This document shows, one piece after another, positions 14,491 to 21,961 of a stretch of 26,845 nt of DNA. The position numbers and the translations under genes are program-made. Location: contig DBKQ01000032.1 of assembly GCA_002298545.1 (NCBI GenBank), forward strand, positions 15,105-41,949. The letters run 5' to 3'. The stretch is from Prevotella sp. UBA746 (GTDB lineage Bacteria; Bacteroidota; Bacteroidia; Bacteroidales; Bacteroidaceae). The notes beneath the pieces were generated by a model. That model worked only from the letters and a program-made list of their open reading frames with translations. It was not told the origin of the DNA and made no database searches. Positions within the stretch are counted from its first letter, which is position 1, and each line of letters opens with the position of its first letter.

Positions 14491-15854
14491 TCCTCGTCTT
14501 CTGCCTCCATAGCATCGTCAAGCTTGTTGTTCCATAGATACTTTCTTGTTTCATGTACAATGACGTTACTCAAGAACAGAAGTGACAGCAAGTTCGGTAT
14601 AGCCATCAAGGCATTCATTATGTCGGCTATGTTCCATACAAGTTCAAGATTTATCACGCTACCTACAAAAATGGCAATGATGTATATAATCCTATATGTA
14701 AGCGTAAGTTTCCTGCCGCACAGATATCCAATTGCCCTTTCGCCGTAGAGTTCCCAGCCAAGTATCGTACTGAATGTAAAGGTAAGAAGTCCGAATATAA
14801 GCAGTGGCGTGCCGATATATGGAATTTTGCCGAACGACACTTGTGTCAGAGCAGCACCGTTGGTGTAGTCGATATCCGGGTAGGCAATGGTACTACTCAC
14901 GATGACAAGTCCGGTAAGTGCACATATAACCACCGTGTCCCAGAAAGTTCCCGTTGAAGAGACCAATGCCTGCCTTACGGGATTTCTTGTCTGTGCTGCA
15001 GAGGCAACAATCGGTGCCGAACCCATACCAGACTCGTTAGAGAACAGACCTCTGGCAATTCCATAGCGTGCGGCAAGCATTATAGTGCTCCCCACGAATC
15101 CGCCGCTTGCCGACCTTGTGGTGAATGCCGATTTGAAAATTGTTTCTACAGCCGGAATGAGGTATTCTGAGTTGATAAAAAGAATTATAATACAGCCAAT
15201 TACGTATAGCAGAGCCATAATCGGAACGAACATGCTGCATACTCTGGCTATACCTTTAACTCCGCCGATAATTACGGCAGCGGCAAGCGCACAGACAATA
15301 GCTCCTGTAATGACAGGCGACACTCCGTAATTCTGGAATGTAAGTGTTGAGATTGCGTTTGCCTGTACTGTATTTCCTATTCCGAAAGCAGCAATAGCTG
15401 TGAACACGGCAAACATGATTGCCATCTTTTTCCATCCCAATCCGCGTTCCAGGGCATACATCGGTCCGCCATAGAGTTTCCCGTCTTTCCTCTTTATTCG
15501 GTATTTTATTGCAAGCAAACCTTCGGCGTATTTTGTAGATATACCGAAGAATCCCGTTAGCCAGCACCATAACACTGCACCCGGTCCACCGAGAGCAATA
15601 GCCGTTGCCACACCGATAATGTTTCCGGTTCCGATAGTAGCGGCAAGAGCCGTAGCAAGAGCTCCGAATTGCGACACATCACCACTGGAGTCTTTGTCTT
15701 TTTTCACCGACAACTTTATTGCTGTCCATAGCTTGCGTTGAGGAAACCTCAGTCGTATGGTCAGGAAAATATGCGTTCCAAGCAGCAGGATAATCATTGG
15801 CCATCCCCATATAAAACTGCTGAGTGTTACGAAAAAATCATTTAGTTCATTCAT
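14487..15854 (-). CDS. Alanine/glycine:cation symporter (AGCS family)
   Basis: 455-residue inner-membrane carrier expected to take up alanine or glycine with sodium or protons. It shows about 10-11 hydrophobic helices and family motifs: the early FGALATALAATIGTGNIIGVA and ALGGPGAVLWCWLTGFFGISTKYAEG, then KLYGGPMYALERGLGWK and GLFSNESGMGSAPIVASAA. Length is normal for the family. The upstream 120 bases hold only A-rich (on the coding strand) simple repeats and no TAnnTTTG box. Transcription may therefore come from the DUF4230 genes upstream. A bidirectional terminator follows at 14385-14432. Confidence 0.93.
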   Translation of the reverse strand: MNELNDFFVTLSSFIWGWPMIILLLGTHIFLTIRLRFPQRKLWTAIKLSVKKDKDSSGDVSQFGALATALAATIGTGNIIGVATAIALGGPGAVLWCWLTGFFGISTKYAEGLLAIKYRIKRKDGKLYGGPMYALERGLGWKKMAIMFAVFTAIAAFGIGNTVQANAISTLTFQNYGVSPVITGAIVCALAAAVIIGGVKGIARVCSMFVPIMALLYVIGCIIILFINSEYLIPAVETIFKSAFTTRSASGGFVGSTIMLAARYGIARGLFSNESGMGSAPIVASAAQTRNPVRQALVSSTGTFWDTVVICALTGLVIVSSTIAYPDIDYTNGAALTQVSFGKIPYIGTPLLIFGLLTFTFSTILGWELYGERAIGYLCGRKLTLTYRIIYIIAIFVGSVINLELVWNIADIMNALMAIPNLLSLLFLSNVIVHETRKYLWNNKLDDAMEAEDEE

Positions 15855-15904
15855 AATTATAGTATGTTTGTGTTTGTATCCTTATTTTATTGTTCCGTTA
15901 TTTT

Positions 15905-15960
15905 GTTGTTTGTTATTTGTTATTTGTTATTTTGTTTCTTGTTATTTTGTTTCTTGTTTC
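15905..15960. repeat. Simple tandem repeats upstream of the symporter gene
   Basis: Three copies of the heptamer GTTATTT (15912-15932) run into two perfect copies of the 15-mer GTTATTTTGTTTCTT (15926-15940 and 15941-15955). The flanking sequence is made of similar words. On the transcribed strand this would be an A/C-rich, unstructured leader or spacer. Confidence 0.85.
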
Positions 15961-15974
15961 TTTAGTAATGGATA

Positions 15975-16577
15975 TTATTTTTCTGTGTTCCATCTTATTG
16001 TATATTTTTCCACACCGAGAGCCTTCAGCATCTTCCCGAACTGCTGTTCGGCATTAGTCTGTGCCGTTTGGATATTTTCTTTTGTCATACATCGTCGTAG
16101 CATTTTGTTATAAGCCGTATGATACATGTTTTCCCTGTCGGCATCAGTCCAGTCTCCTGTTTCTATAAAAGCTTTTGTTCGTGCCTCGTCAATAAAATTA
16201 TTGTCGAGAAGTTCTATCGGCGGCAGCGTTACGATAGTGCTGTCACCTCTTTTCTCCACCCATTTAGGACCAGTCTTGTGCATGTTCAGTCCGAGACTAA
16301 GTTTACCGTAGTAAATTCTCACCAGTTTGTCATCTCTTAGAAATCCCTTTCTTGTAGTGTCAACAAGTTCCTCGTCGTCGATAGACAGGAATTCCCATTC
16401 TCCTATTTCCTTCATCGACGTGATGATAGTCGGCGTCACGTCAATTTTGTCGTCGGCACCGATTTTTATGTTGTTCCCTTCAGTCGCCTTGCATAGTCTA
16501 AAGGCTAAAACAATAGCGACGATGACAATAATGCCCCACAGGGTGATGTTCAGTTTCGTAATATTAATCCTCTTCAT
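15975..16577 (-). CDS. DUF4230-type membrane-anchored protein
   Basis: 200 residues with one N-terminal membrane helix (about 10-27, LNITLWGIIVIVAIVLAF) and an extracytoplasmic domain. The pattern resembles the DUF4230 family: IITSMKEIGEWEFLSIDDEE, RIYYGKLSLGLNM, TIVTLPPIELLDNNF, a helical region, and the C-terminal ALGVEKYTIRW strand. Function is unknown. It follows a second protein of the same apparent family by 21 bases and is presumably in one operon with it. The family call rests on the recognised order of motifs. Confidence 0.7.
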   Translation of the reverse strand: MKRINITKLNITLWGIIVIVAIVLAFRLCKATEGNNIKIGADDKIDVTPTIITSMKEIGEWEFLSIDDEELVDTTRKGFLRDDKLVRIYYGKLSLGLNMHKTGPKWVEKRGDSTIVTLPPIELLDNNFIDEARTKAFIETGDWTDADRENMYHTAYNKMLRRCMTKENIQTAQTNAEQQFGKMLKALGVEKYTIRWNTEK

Positions 16578-16598
16578 GCATTAAGTTTCATTATCCTT

Positions 16599-17279
16599 TT
16601 ATTTACCCTCAATAACAGTCGTCGGGTCCACCATCTTCATGATGTCGGCAGCAGTAAAATCCTTGTTGAAAGTTACAGTAATGTCATTTTCGTCATATCC
16701 CAATGCAGCAAGGAAGGGAACGATGATTTTTGCTGCACTTTCGCGTGCCATACCAGTAATGTCCATTTTCGGAATATCGTTGATAATAGCCTCACGTCCC
16801 TGCTGTTCATAGTTTGCAAGTTCAGCGTCAGAAAAGTCCTGTCGCATGAGAGCAACATATTTCTTTATCTCGCCATGGTTTATCTTGCTTGCCGTCAGCT
16901 GTATTCTCGGTTCCGGCAGGATGATTTCAATCTTCTTCCCGCTTTTCTTAATGTCTCTTGCCGTAATTTCTCCCAGGTCGATATAAGCCTTTATTGTTGC
17001 ATCAACAGGAATGGCAATCTTTCTTGTTCCTACAGGAATAGCCACATCGAAGTCGTGCTGTAGGAATTTACCCTTCGCTCTTATCTGGTCATCGTGAGTG
17101 ATAATTTTATGAACCTTAAATTCTGCAGTATATAGTTTAGAGCATTTTTGTATCTGTGTAACGAGCATAGGTATAGTGTCAACCTTTTCCGAAACATTGT
17201 CCTTTGTTTTTTTGTGGGAACACGAAGAAAAGGCAAGAACGCACATAATACCTATTATATATATAAGTAATCGATTCAT
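16599..17279 (-). CDS. DUF4230-type lipoprotein
   Basis: 226 residues from the ATG at 17279. A lipoprotein signal ends in the lipobox AFSSC (Cys20). The mature part resembles the DUF4230 family: MLVTQIQKCSKLYTAEFKVHKI, VGTRKIAIPVDATIKAYIDL, KKIEIILPEPRIQLTASKI, the helical segment around MARESAAKIIVPFLAALG, and the ITVTF strand. It is the first of two related genes, so duplication followed by a change of anchoring (lipid versus membrane helix) is likely. A start 36 bases further upstream exists but would run through the -7 promoter box at 17313-17320, so the shorter start with a signal peptide is preferred. Function unknown. Confidence 0.75.
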   Translation of the reverse strand: MNRLLIYIIGIMCVLAFSSCSHKKTKDNVSEKVDTIPMLVTQIQKCSKLYTAEFKVHKIITHDDQIRAKGKFLQHDFDVAIPVGTRKIAIPVDATIKAYIDLGEITARDIKKSGKKIEIILPEPRIQLTASKINHGEIKKYVALMRQDFSDAELANYEQQGREAIINDIPKMDITGMARESAAKIIVPFLAALGYDENDITVTFNKDFTAADIMKMVDPTTVIEGK

Positions 17280-17312
17280 ATAATCATGTATCAATATAAT
17301 GTAATTATAATG

Positions 17313-17320
17313 CAAAGGTA
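17313..17320 (-). promoter_or_regulatory. -7 box for the DUF4230 pair
   Basis: TACCTTTG on the minus strand, with a TTTC about 20 bases upstream in place of -33 TTTG. Transcription would start near 17306, leaving about 27 bases before the preferred ATG at 17279. It is divergent from the promoter at 17385-17392. Confidence 0.65.
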
Positions 17321-17384
17321 ATGCAAAAATATATAATCTGAAAGATTTGTCGGTTGTTTGTTCGTGTTTTATACATATTTCCTA

Positions 17385-17392
17385 TACCTTTG
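17385..17392 (+). promoter_or_regulatory. -7 box for the DUF4738-like lipoprotein gene
   Basis: TACCTTTG on the plus strand. Transcription would start near 17399, about 22 bases before the ATG at 17421. It excludes the upstream alternative start at 17358, which precedes the box. Confidence 0.65.
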
Positions 17393-17420
17393 CAATGAAA
17401 AAACAATTATTAAAGATAAG

Positions 17421-17993
17421 ATGAAAGGCATTTACGCTTCTATTTTCATAGCGCTTGGAGTTTTGGCGCTTTCCTCTTGCGAGGAAAAGAAGAAGACTCA
17501 CGATATCATAGCCCCCAAACCTGTAGTAAAGGCTCCGTCAGGTCCTGTCAAGATGCAGGGCTATAGCCATTCTGAGAAAGTGGAGTGGGGAGGAAAGAGT
17601 TTCACGGTTTCCATAAATCGTGTTGTTGATGATTCTGCTCCTGTGTTTTCCGACGAGAGTAATAATAAGTATTATGAAAACAAGATAACTCTTGTAGTAA
17701 AGTCGTCAGACGGTTCAGAGTTTTTCCGTCGTGAGTTTACGAAGCAATCTTTCTCACAATTCATAGACAATTCCTATCTCTCAAAATCCACAATTCTTGG
17801 AATTGCGGTGGATCATGTAGAGGCAAATTGTCTTGTTCTTGTGGCGAGTGTCGGTTGTCCAGACCAGTTGAGTGATGATTTTATTCCAATCAACTTAACG
17901 CTTTCCGCTTCAGGCAGCTTGTCGATGAAGAAAGGCGAAGACATTGGTACGTCAGACAATCCCAATGCTGACGACGATGATGAAGGAGTATAA
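17421..17993 (+). CDS. Lipoprotein, DUF4738-like
   Basis: 190 residues. A lipoprotein signal peptide ends in LALSSC (Cys20), followed by EEKKK, which is acidic next to the Cys and could act as a Bacteroidota surface-export signal (inference). The body contains one compact beta-rich domain (about 45-155: WGGKSFTVSINRVVDDSAPVF, YYENKITLVVKSSDGSEFFRREFTK) resembling DUF4738. The tail is acidic (DNPNADDDDEG). Function is unknown. The shorter start is chosen because it begins directly with the signal peptide and lies after the -7 box. It converges on the xth gene across a palindromic repeat element. Confidence 0.75.
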   Translation: MKGIYASIFIALGVLALSSCEEKKKTHDIIAPKPVVKAPSGPVKMQGYSHSEKVEWGGKSFTVSINRVVDDSAPVFSDESNNKYYENKITLVVKSSDGSEFFRREFTKQSFSQFIDNSYLSKSTILGIAVDHVEANCLVLVASVGCPDQLSDDFIPINLTLSASGSLSMKKGEDIGTSDNPNADDDDEGV

Positions 17994-18040
17994 CATTCTC
18001 CAATTTCAGCATTTTTTCGAACTGTATGGTTGCAATTTTC

Positions 18041-18222
18041 CCTATACGCCCTGTAAGGGTAAAAAAACTTAGCCTATGGCAACGCCATAGGTAAAACGGT
18101 ATAAGAATGTCGCCCTGTAAGGGCAAAAGCATTATTATTGTATTTACGCTTTTGCCCTTACAGGGCGTATCAATTCCGCCATATCTACCCTGGGGTAGGT
18201 GATGTTGGGCTTTCAGTCCGTT
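18041..18222. repeat. Intergenic palindromic repeat element (REP-like)
   Basis: A cluster of palindromes lies between convergent genes. CGCCCTGTAAGGGCAAAAGC (18110-18129) and its exact reverse complement (18147-18166) form a 20-base stem with a 17-base loop. A partial third copy CGCCCTGTAAGGGT lies at 18047-18060. CCTATGGC/GCCATAGG (18072-18079, 18083-18090), CTACCC/GGGTAGG (18185-18199) and GGGCTTTCAGTCC (near 18208-18220) are further hairpins. The wording resembles short repeats scattered between genes in Prevotella-type genomes (recognition, not a search). It could act as a terminator for both neighbours. No ORF is inside. Confidence 0.75.
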
Positions 18223-18236
18223 TCTCCTTCTGCTTA

Positions 18237-18995
18237 TTATTTCAGTGTAAGTTCAACGGGACAGTGGTCGGAGCCGAATATTTCGGTATGTATGGCAGCC
18301 CCGTCAAGTCTTTCCTTTAGTCTTTCAGAAACGATGAAATAGTCGATGCGCCATCCTGCATTTTTCTCCCTTGCTTTAAATCTGTACGACCACCAAGAGT
18401 AAATATCCTTTTTGTCAGGATAGAAGAATCTGAAAGTGTCGATGAATCCGCTGTTGAGCCATGTTGTCATCTTCTCCCTCTCCTCGTCGGTGAAACCGGC
18501 ATTCTTGCGGTTAGTCTTAGGATTTTTCAGGTCTATTTCCTCGTGAGCCACGTTCAGGTCACCGCAAACGACAACAGGTTTATTCTCGTCCAGTTTCTTT
18601 ATGTATTCAAGGAAATCGTCTTCCCATTTCATTCTGTATTCCAGTCTTCTCAGTCCGTCTTGTGAATTAGGCGTATATACAGTAACGAGATAGAAGTCTT
18701 CCATTTCGAGCGTTATCACTCGTCCCTCGTGGTCGTGCTCTTCGATTCCCAAGCCATAAGTAACATTCAAGGGTTCATGTTTTGTGAAAACAGCCGTTCC
18801 GGAATATCCTTTTTTCTCGGCATAGTTCCAGTATGATTTATATCCCTCGAATTCAAGATCGAGTTGTCCTGCCTGCATTTTTGTTTCTTGCAGACAGAAG
18901 AAGTCGGCGTCAAGTTTTTTGAAGCTTTCGCTGAAGTCTTTTCCTACGCAAGCCCTCAGTCCGTTAACGTTCCAGGAAATGAATTTCATAGACAT
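18237..18995 (-). CDS. xth: Exodeoxyribonuclease III
   Basis: 252-residue AP endonuclease and 3'-5' exonuclease of base-excision repair, of the endonuclease/exonuclease/phosphatase fold. Motifs in order: FISWNVNGLRA (metal/phosphate Asn), CLQETKMQ (catalytic Glu), YTPNSQ, CGDLNVAHEEIDL (Asp and Asn), NAGFTDEE, WSYRFKAREKNAGWRIDYF and the C-terminal GSDHCPV (Asp-His). Length is normal. Two Met codons occur at residues 1 and 3; either could start the protein. It is a single gene with no clear promoter box in the 178 bases upstream. Confidence 0.95.
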   Translation of the reverse strand: MSMKFISWNVNGLRACVGKDFSESFKKLDADFFCLQETKMQAGQLDLEFEGYKSYWNYAEKKGYSGTAVFTKHEPLNVTYGLGIEEHDHEGRVITLEMEDFYLVTVYTPNSQDGLRRLEYRMKWEDDFLEYIKKLDENKPVVVCGDLNVAHEEIDLKNPKTNRKNAGFTDEEREKMTTWLNSGFIDTFRFFYPDKKDIYSWWSYRFKAREKNAGWRIDYFIVSERLKERLDGAAIHTEIFGSDHCPVELTLK

Positions 18996-19086
18996 ATTAT
19001 TTTTATTTAATGTTTTGTTTTAACTTATCAGAATTTCTAAGAAAGTGCATTTACAATAAATCCGGGAATTCCTTATCTATAAATAA

Positions 19087-19112
19087 GGGCGGACTCAATG
19101 TTAAGTCCGCCC
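19087..19112 (-). terminator. Hairpin after ribH
   Basis: GGGCGGACT (19087-19095) pairs perfectly with AGTCCGCCC (19104-19112) around an eight-base loop. On the minus strand it is followed by TTATTTATA, a weak U-rich tract. A competing dyad CCTTAT/ATAAGG (19071-19076, 19083-19088) overlaps its base. It lies about 60 bases after the ribH stop. Confidence 0.65.
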
Positions 19113-19173
19113 CAATTATAGATGATTCTATTACTGATTTAAAATTTTGCTTTTTTATTGCAACAGAGAAGAA

Positions 19174-19650
19174 TTAGAATTTAGCCATCTTAATAGCATC
19201 GACAGCACATTCGTCACCCTTGTTTCCGTATTTTCCGCCGCTTCTGTCCTTAGCTTGCTGCAAGTCGAGAGTTGTCAGCAATCCGTAGATTACCGGAATT
19301 TCGCTTTTAGCGTTAAGCCTTGCTATACCGTAAGTTACTCCTTGACAGATATAGTCGAAGTGTGGGGTTTCACCCTTTATAACACTTCCGAGAATTATAA
19401 TGGCGTCATATCCGCCGTTCAATGTCATCTGGTGTGCTCCGTAAATGAGTTCGAAACTTCCAGGAACCGTCTTCACATGAATATTCTCAGGCAGTGCACC
19501 ATGTTTCTCGAGCGTCGTCATACATCCGTCGAGCAGAGCTCCAGTTATTTCCGGATTCCATTCAGCCACGACAATGCCGAAGCACATGTTGCTGGCGTCA
19601 GGCACTTTATCAAACTCGTAATCCGAGAGATTGTGTAATTTTGTAGCCAT
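19174..19650 (-). CDS. ribH: 6,7-dimethyl-8-ribityllumazine synthase
   Basis: 158-residue cytoplasmic enzyme that condenses 5-amino-6-ribitylaminouracil with 3,4-dihydroxy-2-butanone 4-phosphate, the penultimate step of riboflavin synthesis. Motifs: FGIVVAEWNPEITGALLDG (substrate-binding Trp-Asn), VPGSFELIYGA, LGSVIKGETPHFDYICQGV (catalytic His97) and PVIYGLLTTLDLQQAKDRSGG. Length is normal. It overlaps the upstream TPR gene by one base (TAATG), so the two are co-translated. No other riboflavin gene and no FMN riboswitch is visible nearby. Confidence 0.97.
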   Translation of the reverse strand: MATKLHNLSDYEFDKVPDASNMCFGIVVAEWNPEITGALLDGCMTTLEKHGALPENIHVKTVPGSFELIYGAHQMTLNGGYDAIIILGSVIKGETPHFDYICQGVTYGIARLNAKSEIPVIYGLLTTLDLQQAKDRSGGKYGNKGDECAVDAIKMAKF

Positions 19651-20351
19651 TATTTTGTAGAAGCTCGTTCGATATATTTGTCAATCTCCTGTGAGATAGG
19701 CGAGTTAACGTATTTCTTCTTGATGTCCTGATAAATCTGCAGAGCGTCATCTTTCTTGTTCTGGCTCTCAAGAATTTCTCCGGCTTTAATAAGAGCGTTA
19801 GGAGAAACACTGTTGTTTGTGTTGTCCTCAGCCTTGCTGTCAGCCATCTTGGCAGCCTTTTTGAAAGCCTCAACAGCCTTGTCGAGCTGGTTGAGGTGAG
19901 CATAAGCGTCGCCGAGAGCAACAACAGCCATCGGACTAACCATCATGTCGTCGCCTGTAGAGTAAGCCTCAAGATAATTTACTGCATCATTCCATTTCTC
20001 CTGCTTAGCGCAGCAAAGACCGGCATAGAGGTTAGCCAGATTTCCGGCATCAGTGCTGCTGTAGTCAGATGCAATAGCCTTGAAGCCTTTGAATCCGGCA
20101 CCGTCACCATTGAGTGCTTTGTCAAACTGCTGGTTAGCGAAGTACTCCTGTCCCTTAGCCATTGCAGTACTTGCCTCGTCCTCTCTCGGACCGGCAACGT
20201 AAGTATTGTAAGCCAATACGCCAGCGACAATGATAATTACTGCTAGGATTCCGTAGATGATAGCTTTCTTGTTCTTCATGAAGAAAGCTTCATTCTTGTT
20301 CAGGGCGCTGTCAACATTCACTACACCCTTCTTTTCAGATGAATTTGCCAT
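19650..20351 (-). CDS. Membrane-anchored TPR protein
   Basis: 233 residues. A short cytoplasmic lead is followed by one membrane helix (about 27-49, KAIIYGILAVIIIVAGVLAY). After it come several tetratricopeptide-type helical pairs: ATAMAKGQEYFANQQFDKAL, GNLANLYAGLCCAKQEKWND, VVALGDAYAHLNQLDKAVEA and ALIKAGEILESQNKKDDALQ. The overall plan resembles YfgM-type or Bacteroidota TPR scaffold proteins that help protein folding or assembly at the inner membrane. The exact role is unknown. It is coupled to ribH by a TAATG overlap and has a promoter box 44 bases upstream. Confidence 0.85.
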   Translation of the reverse strand: MANSSEKKGVVNVDSALNKNEAFFMKNKKAIIYGILAVIIIVAGVLAYNTYVAGPREDEASTAMAKGQEYFANQQFDKALNGDGAGFKGFKAIASDYSSTDAGNLANLYAGLCCAKQEKWNDAVNYLEAYSTGDDMMVSPMAVVALGDAYAHLNQLDKAVEAFKKAAKMADSKAEDNTNNSVSPNALIKAGEILESQNKKDDALQIYQDIKKKYVNSPISQEIDKYIERASTK

Positions 20352-20394
20352 TTTATGTTTTTATTTATTTTATTCCTAATTTAATTAAGCGTGG

Positions 20395-20402
20395 CAAAAT
20401 TA
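20395..20402 (-). promoter_or_regulatory. -7 box for the TPR-ribH operon
   Basis: TAATTTTG on the minus strand, with TTTC 20 bases further upstream as -33. Transcription would start near 20388, about 37 bases before the ATG at 20351. It is divergent from the recF promoter. Confidence 0.7.
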
Positions 20403-20465
20403 CGTAAATATTCTCATATATTGAAATTTATGACTGTTTTTTTTCTTTATTGTCGTATAATCACG

Positions 20466-20473
20466 TAACTTTG
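20466..20473 (+). promoter_or_regulatory. -7 box for recF
   Basis: TAACTTTG on the plus strand, about 48 bases before the ATG at 20521. Transcription would start near 20480. The -33 position shows only a TTTA-like word. Confidence 0.65.
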
Positions 20474-20520
20474 CATCGTTATCGCAATTGTTTAAGCATT
20501 AAGGAATAGGATTGTTTGCA

Positions 20521-21615
20521 ATGTATCTGAAGAAATTGTCAATTATCGGTTTTAAGAATATCTCTGAGTCTACTCTTGATTTATGTCCTGGTATCAACTG
20601 TTTTATCGGTCATAACGGAGAGGGTAAGACGAACTTCCTTGATGCCGTATACTACCTGTCGTTCTGCAAGAGTTCCAATTGTTCTGTCGACTCGATGGTT
20701 ATCAAGCATGATGCAGATTTCTGTGTGCTCGAGGGAACTTATGTAGACGCCAACGGCGATGAAGAGAATATATATTGCGGAATGAAGCGTGGTGTGAAAA
20801 AGCGTTTCCGTAGAAATAAAAAAGACTATAAGCGTCTCTCGGAGCATATTGGTCTGATACCTTTAATCCTCATTTCCCCTTCCGACACATATCTTATCGA
20901 GGGGGCAAGTGATGAGCGGCGCAGGCTTATGGATATGGTTATTTCCCAGACCGACAACAGTTATCTGGCGGCATTGACGCGTTATGGTAAGGCTTTGCAG
21001 CAGCGCAATTCGCTTCTTAAAATGGAAGAGGAGCCAGACGCTTCGTTGCTTGATATATGGGAAGAGCAGATGGCTCTTGAGGGGGAGCTGATATATAGAA
21101 AAAGAAATGAATTTGTAGAGCATCTCATTCCGTTGTTCCAGAAATATTACAGTGTTATCTCCGGTGGTAAGGAGGAGGTCGGATTGAATTATGTCTCTCA
21201 TTGTCAGCGTGGTCCGTTGCTCGATGTTATTCGTCGCGACCGTTATAAGGACCGTGCCGTCGGCTATTCCTTGCATGGAGTACATAGGGATGACTTGGAG
21301 ATGACGCTCGCTGGATATCCCATGAAGCGTGAGGGGAGTCAGGGACAGAACAAGACCTTTGTCATTGCCCTGAAACTTGCCCAGTTCAACTATCTGTGTG
21401 ATGTTGCGTCTATGACGAAGCCGATACTTCTTCTTGATGATGTATTCGACAAACTTGATTCCAATAGGGTGGAGCAGATAGTGAAACTTGTGTCGGGGGA
21501 TTCTTTCGGACAGATATTCCTTACTGATACCAATCGCGACCATCTCGACAAAATCCTTATGTCTGTAGAGTCGAGCTCAAAGATTTTCGAGGTTGTCAAC
21601 GGATCGATAGTATAG
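20521..21615 (+). CDS. recF: DNA replication and repair protein RecF
   Basis: 364-residue SMC-like ATPase that loads RecA at gaps in single-stranded DNA. It begins MYLKKLSIIGFKNISES. Walker A is GHNGEGKT (30-37), the ABC-type signature lies in REGSQGQNKTFVIALKLAQ, and Walker B is PILLLDDVFDKLD; the D-loop and GQIFLTDTNRDH follow. Length matches RecF (about 360). A TTG three codons earlier is possible but adds only MFA; the ATG gives the usual RecF N-terminus. The DciA-like gene follows after 55 bases on the same strand, a pairing also seen in other phyla. Confidence 0.95.
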   Translation: MYLKKLSIIGFKNISESTLDLCPGINCFIGHNGEGKTNFLDAVYYLSFCKSSNCSVDSMVIKHDADFCVLEGTYVDANGDEENIYCGMKRGVKKRFRRNKKDYKRLSEHIGLIPLILISPSDTYLIEGASDERRRLMDMVISQTDNSYLAALTRYGKALQQRNSLLKMEEEPDASLLDIWEEQMALEGELIYRKRNEFVEHLIPLFQKYYSVISGGKEEVGLNYVSHCQRGPLLDVIRRDRYKDRAVGYSLHGVHRDDLEMTLAGYPMKREGSQGQNKTFVIALKLAQFNYLCDVASMTKPILLLDDVFDKLDSNRVEQIVKLVSGDSFGQIFLTDTNRDHLDKILMSVESSSKIFEVVNGSIV

Positions 21616-21670
21616 CTTGGTTATAGTATAATCTGGTAGTAGTGTTTTATAAATATATGATATAATATAT

Positions 21671-21961
21671 ATGTTTAGACGTGACGTAAAGAACTTGTCG
21701 GATGTTCTGAATCTCTATCTTCGTGAAAGTGGTTTGGAGACTCCACTTCAGCAACGCAGACTGATTGATGCCTGGGATGCTGTAGTGGGGAAGGGCATTG
21801 CATATTATACGGCAGAGAAGTTTATCAAGAACCAGACACTCTTTGTTAAGATAACCAATCCGGCGTTGCGTGGCGACTTGTCGATGATGAGGTCGCAACT
21901 CGTAAAGCGACTGAACTCTTATGTCGGCGGCATGGTGATTGCCGATATAAGGATTTATTGA
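21671..21961 (+). CDS. DUF721 / DciA-like protein
   Basis: 96-residue protein with the DUF721 pattern: NLSDVLNLYLRESGLETPLQQRRLIDAWDAVVG, KFIKNQTLFVKITNPALRGDLSMMRSQLVKRLN, then a short C-terminal strand. DUF721 includes DciA, the ancestral loader or operator of the replicative helicase DnaB. The protein is KH-like in the core. Co-location with recF fits a replication/repair role. Its stop overlaps the stop of the opposing cyclo-ligase gene by seven bases, so it has no room for an intrinsic terminator of its own. Confidence 0.88.
   Translation: MFRRDVKNLSDVLNLYLRESGLETPLQQRRLIDAWDAVVGKGIAYYTAEKFIKNQTLFVKITNPALRGDLSMMRSQLVKRLNSYVGGMVIADIRIY

Noticed and set aside
18047..18166. Possible CRISPR array from repeated CGCCCTGTAAGGG words
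   Set aside because: Only three copies, in both orientations, without uniform spacers or cas genes; they form stems and fit a palindromic repeat element.
19018..19173. FMN riboswitch near ribH
   Set aside because: ribH is transcribed leftwards from the TPR promoter and this region is downstream of it; the only structure is a simple hairpin that fits a terminator, and no riboswitch-like conserved core was seen upstream of the TPR gene.
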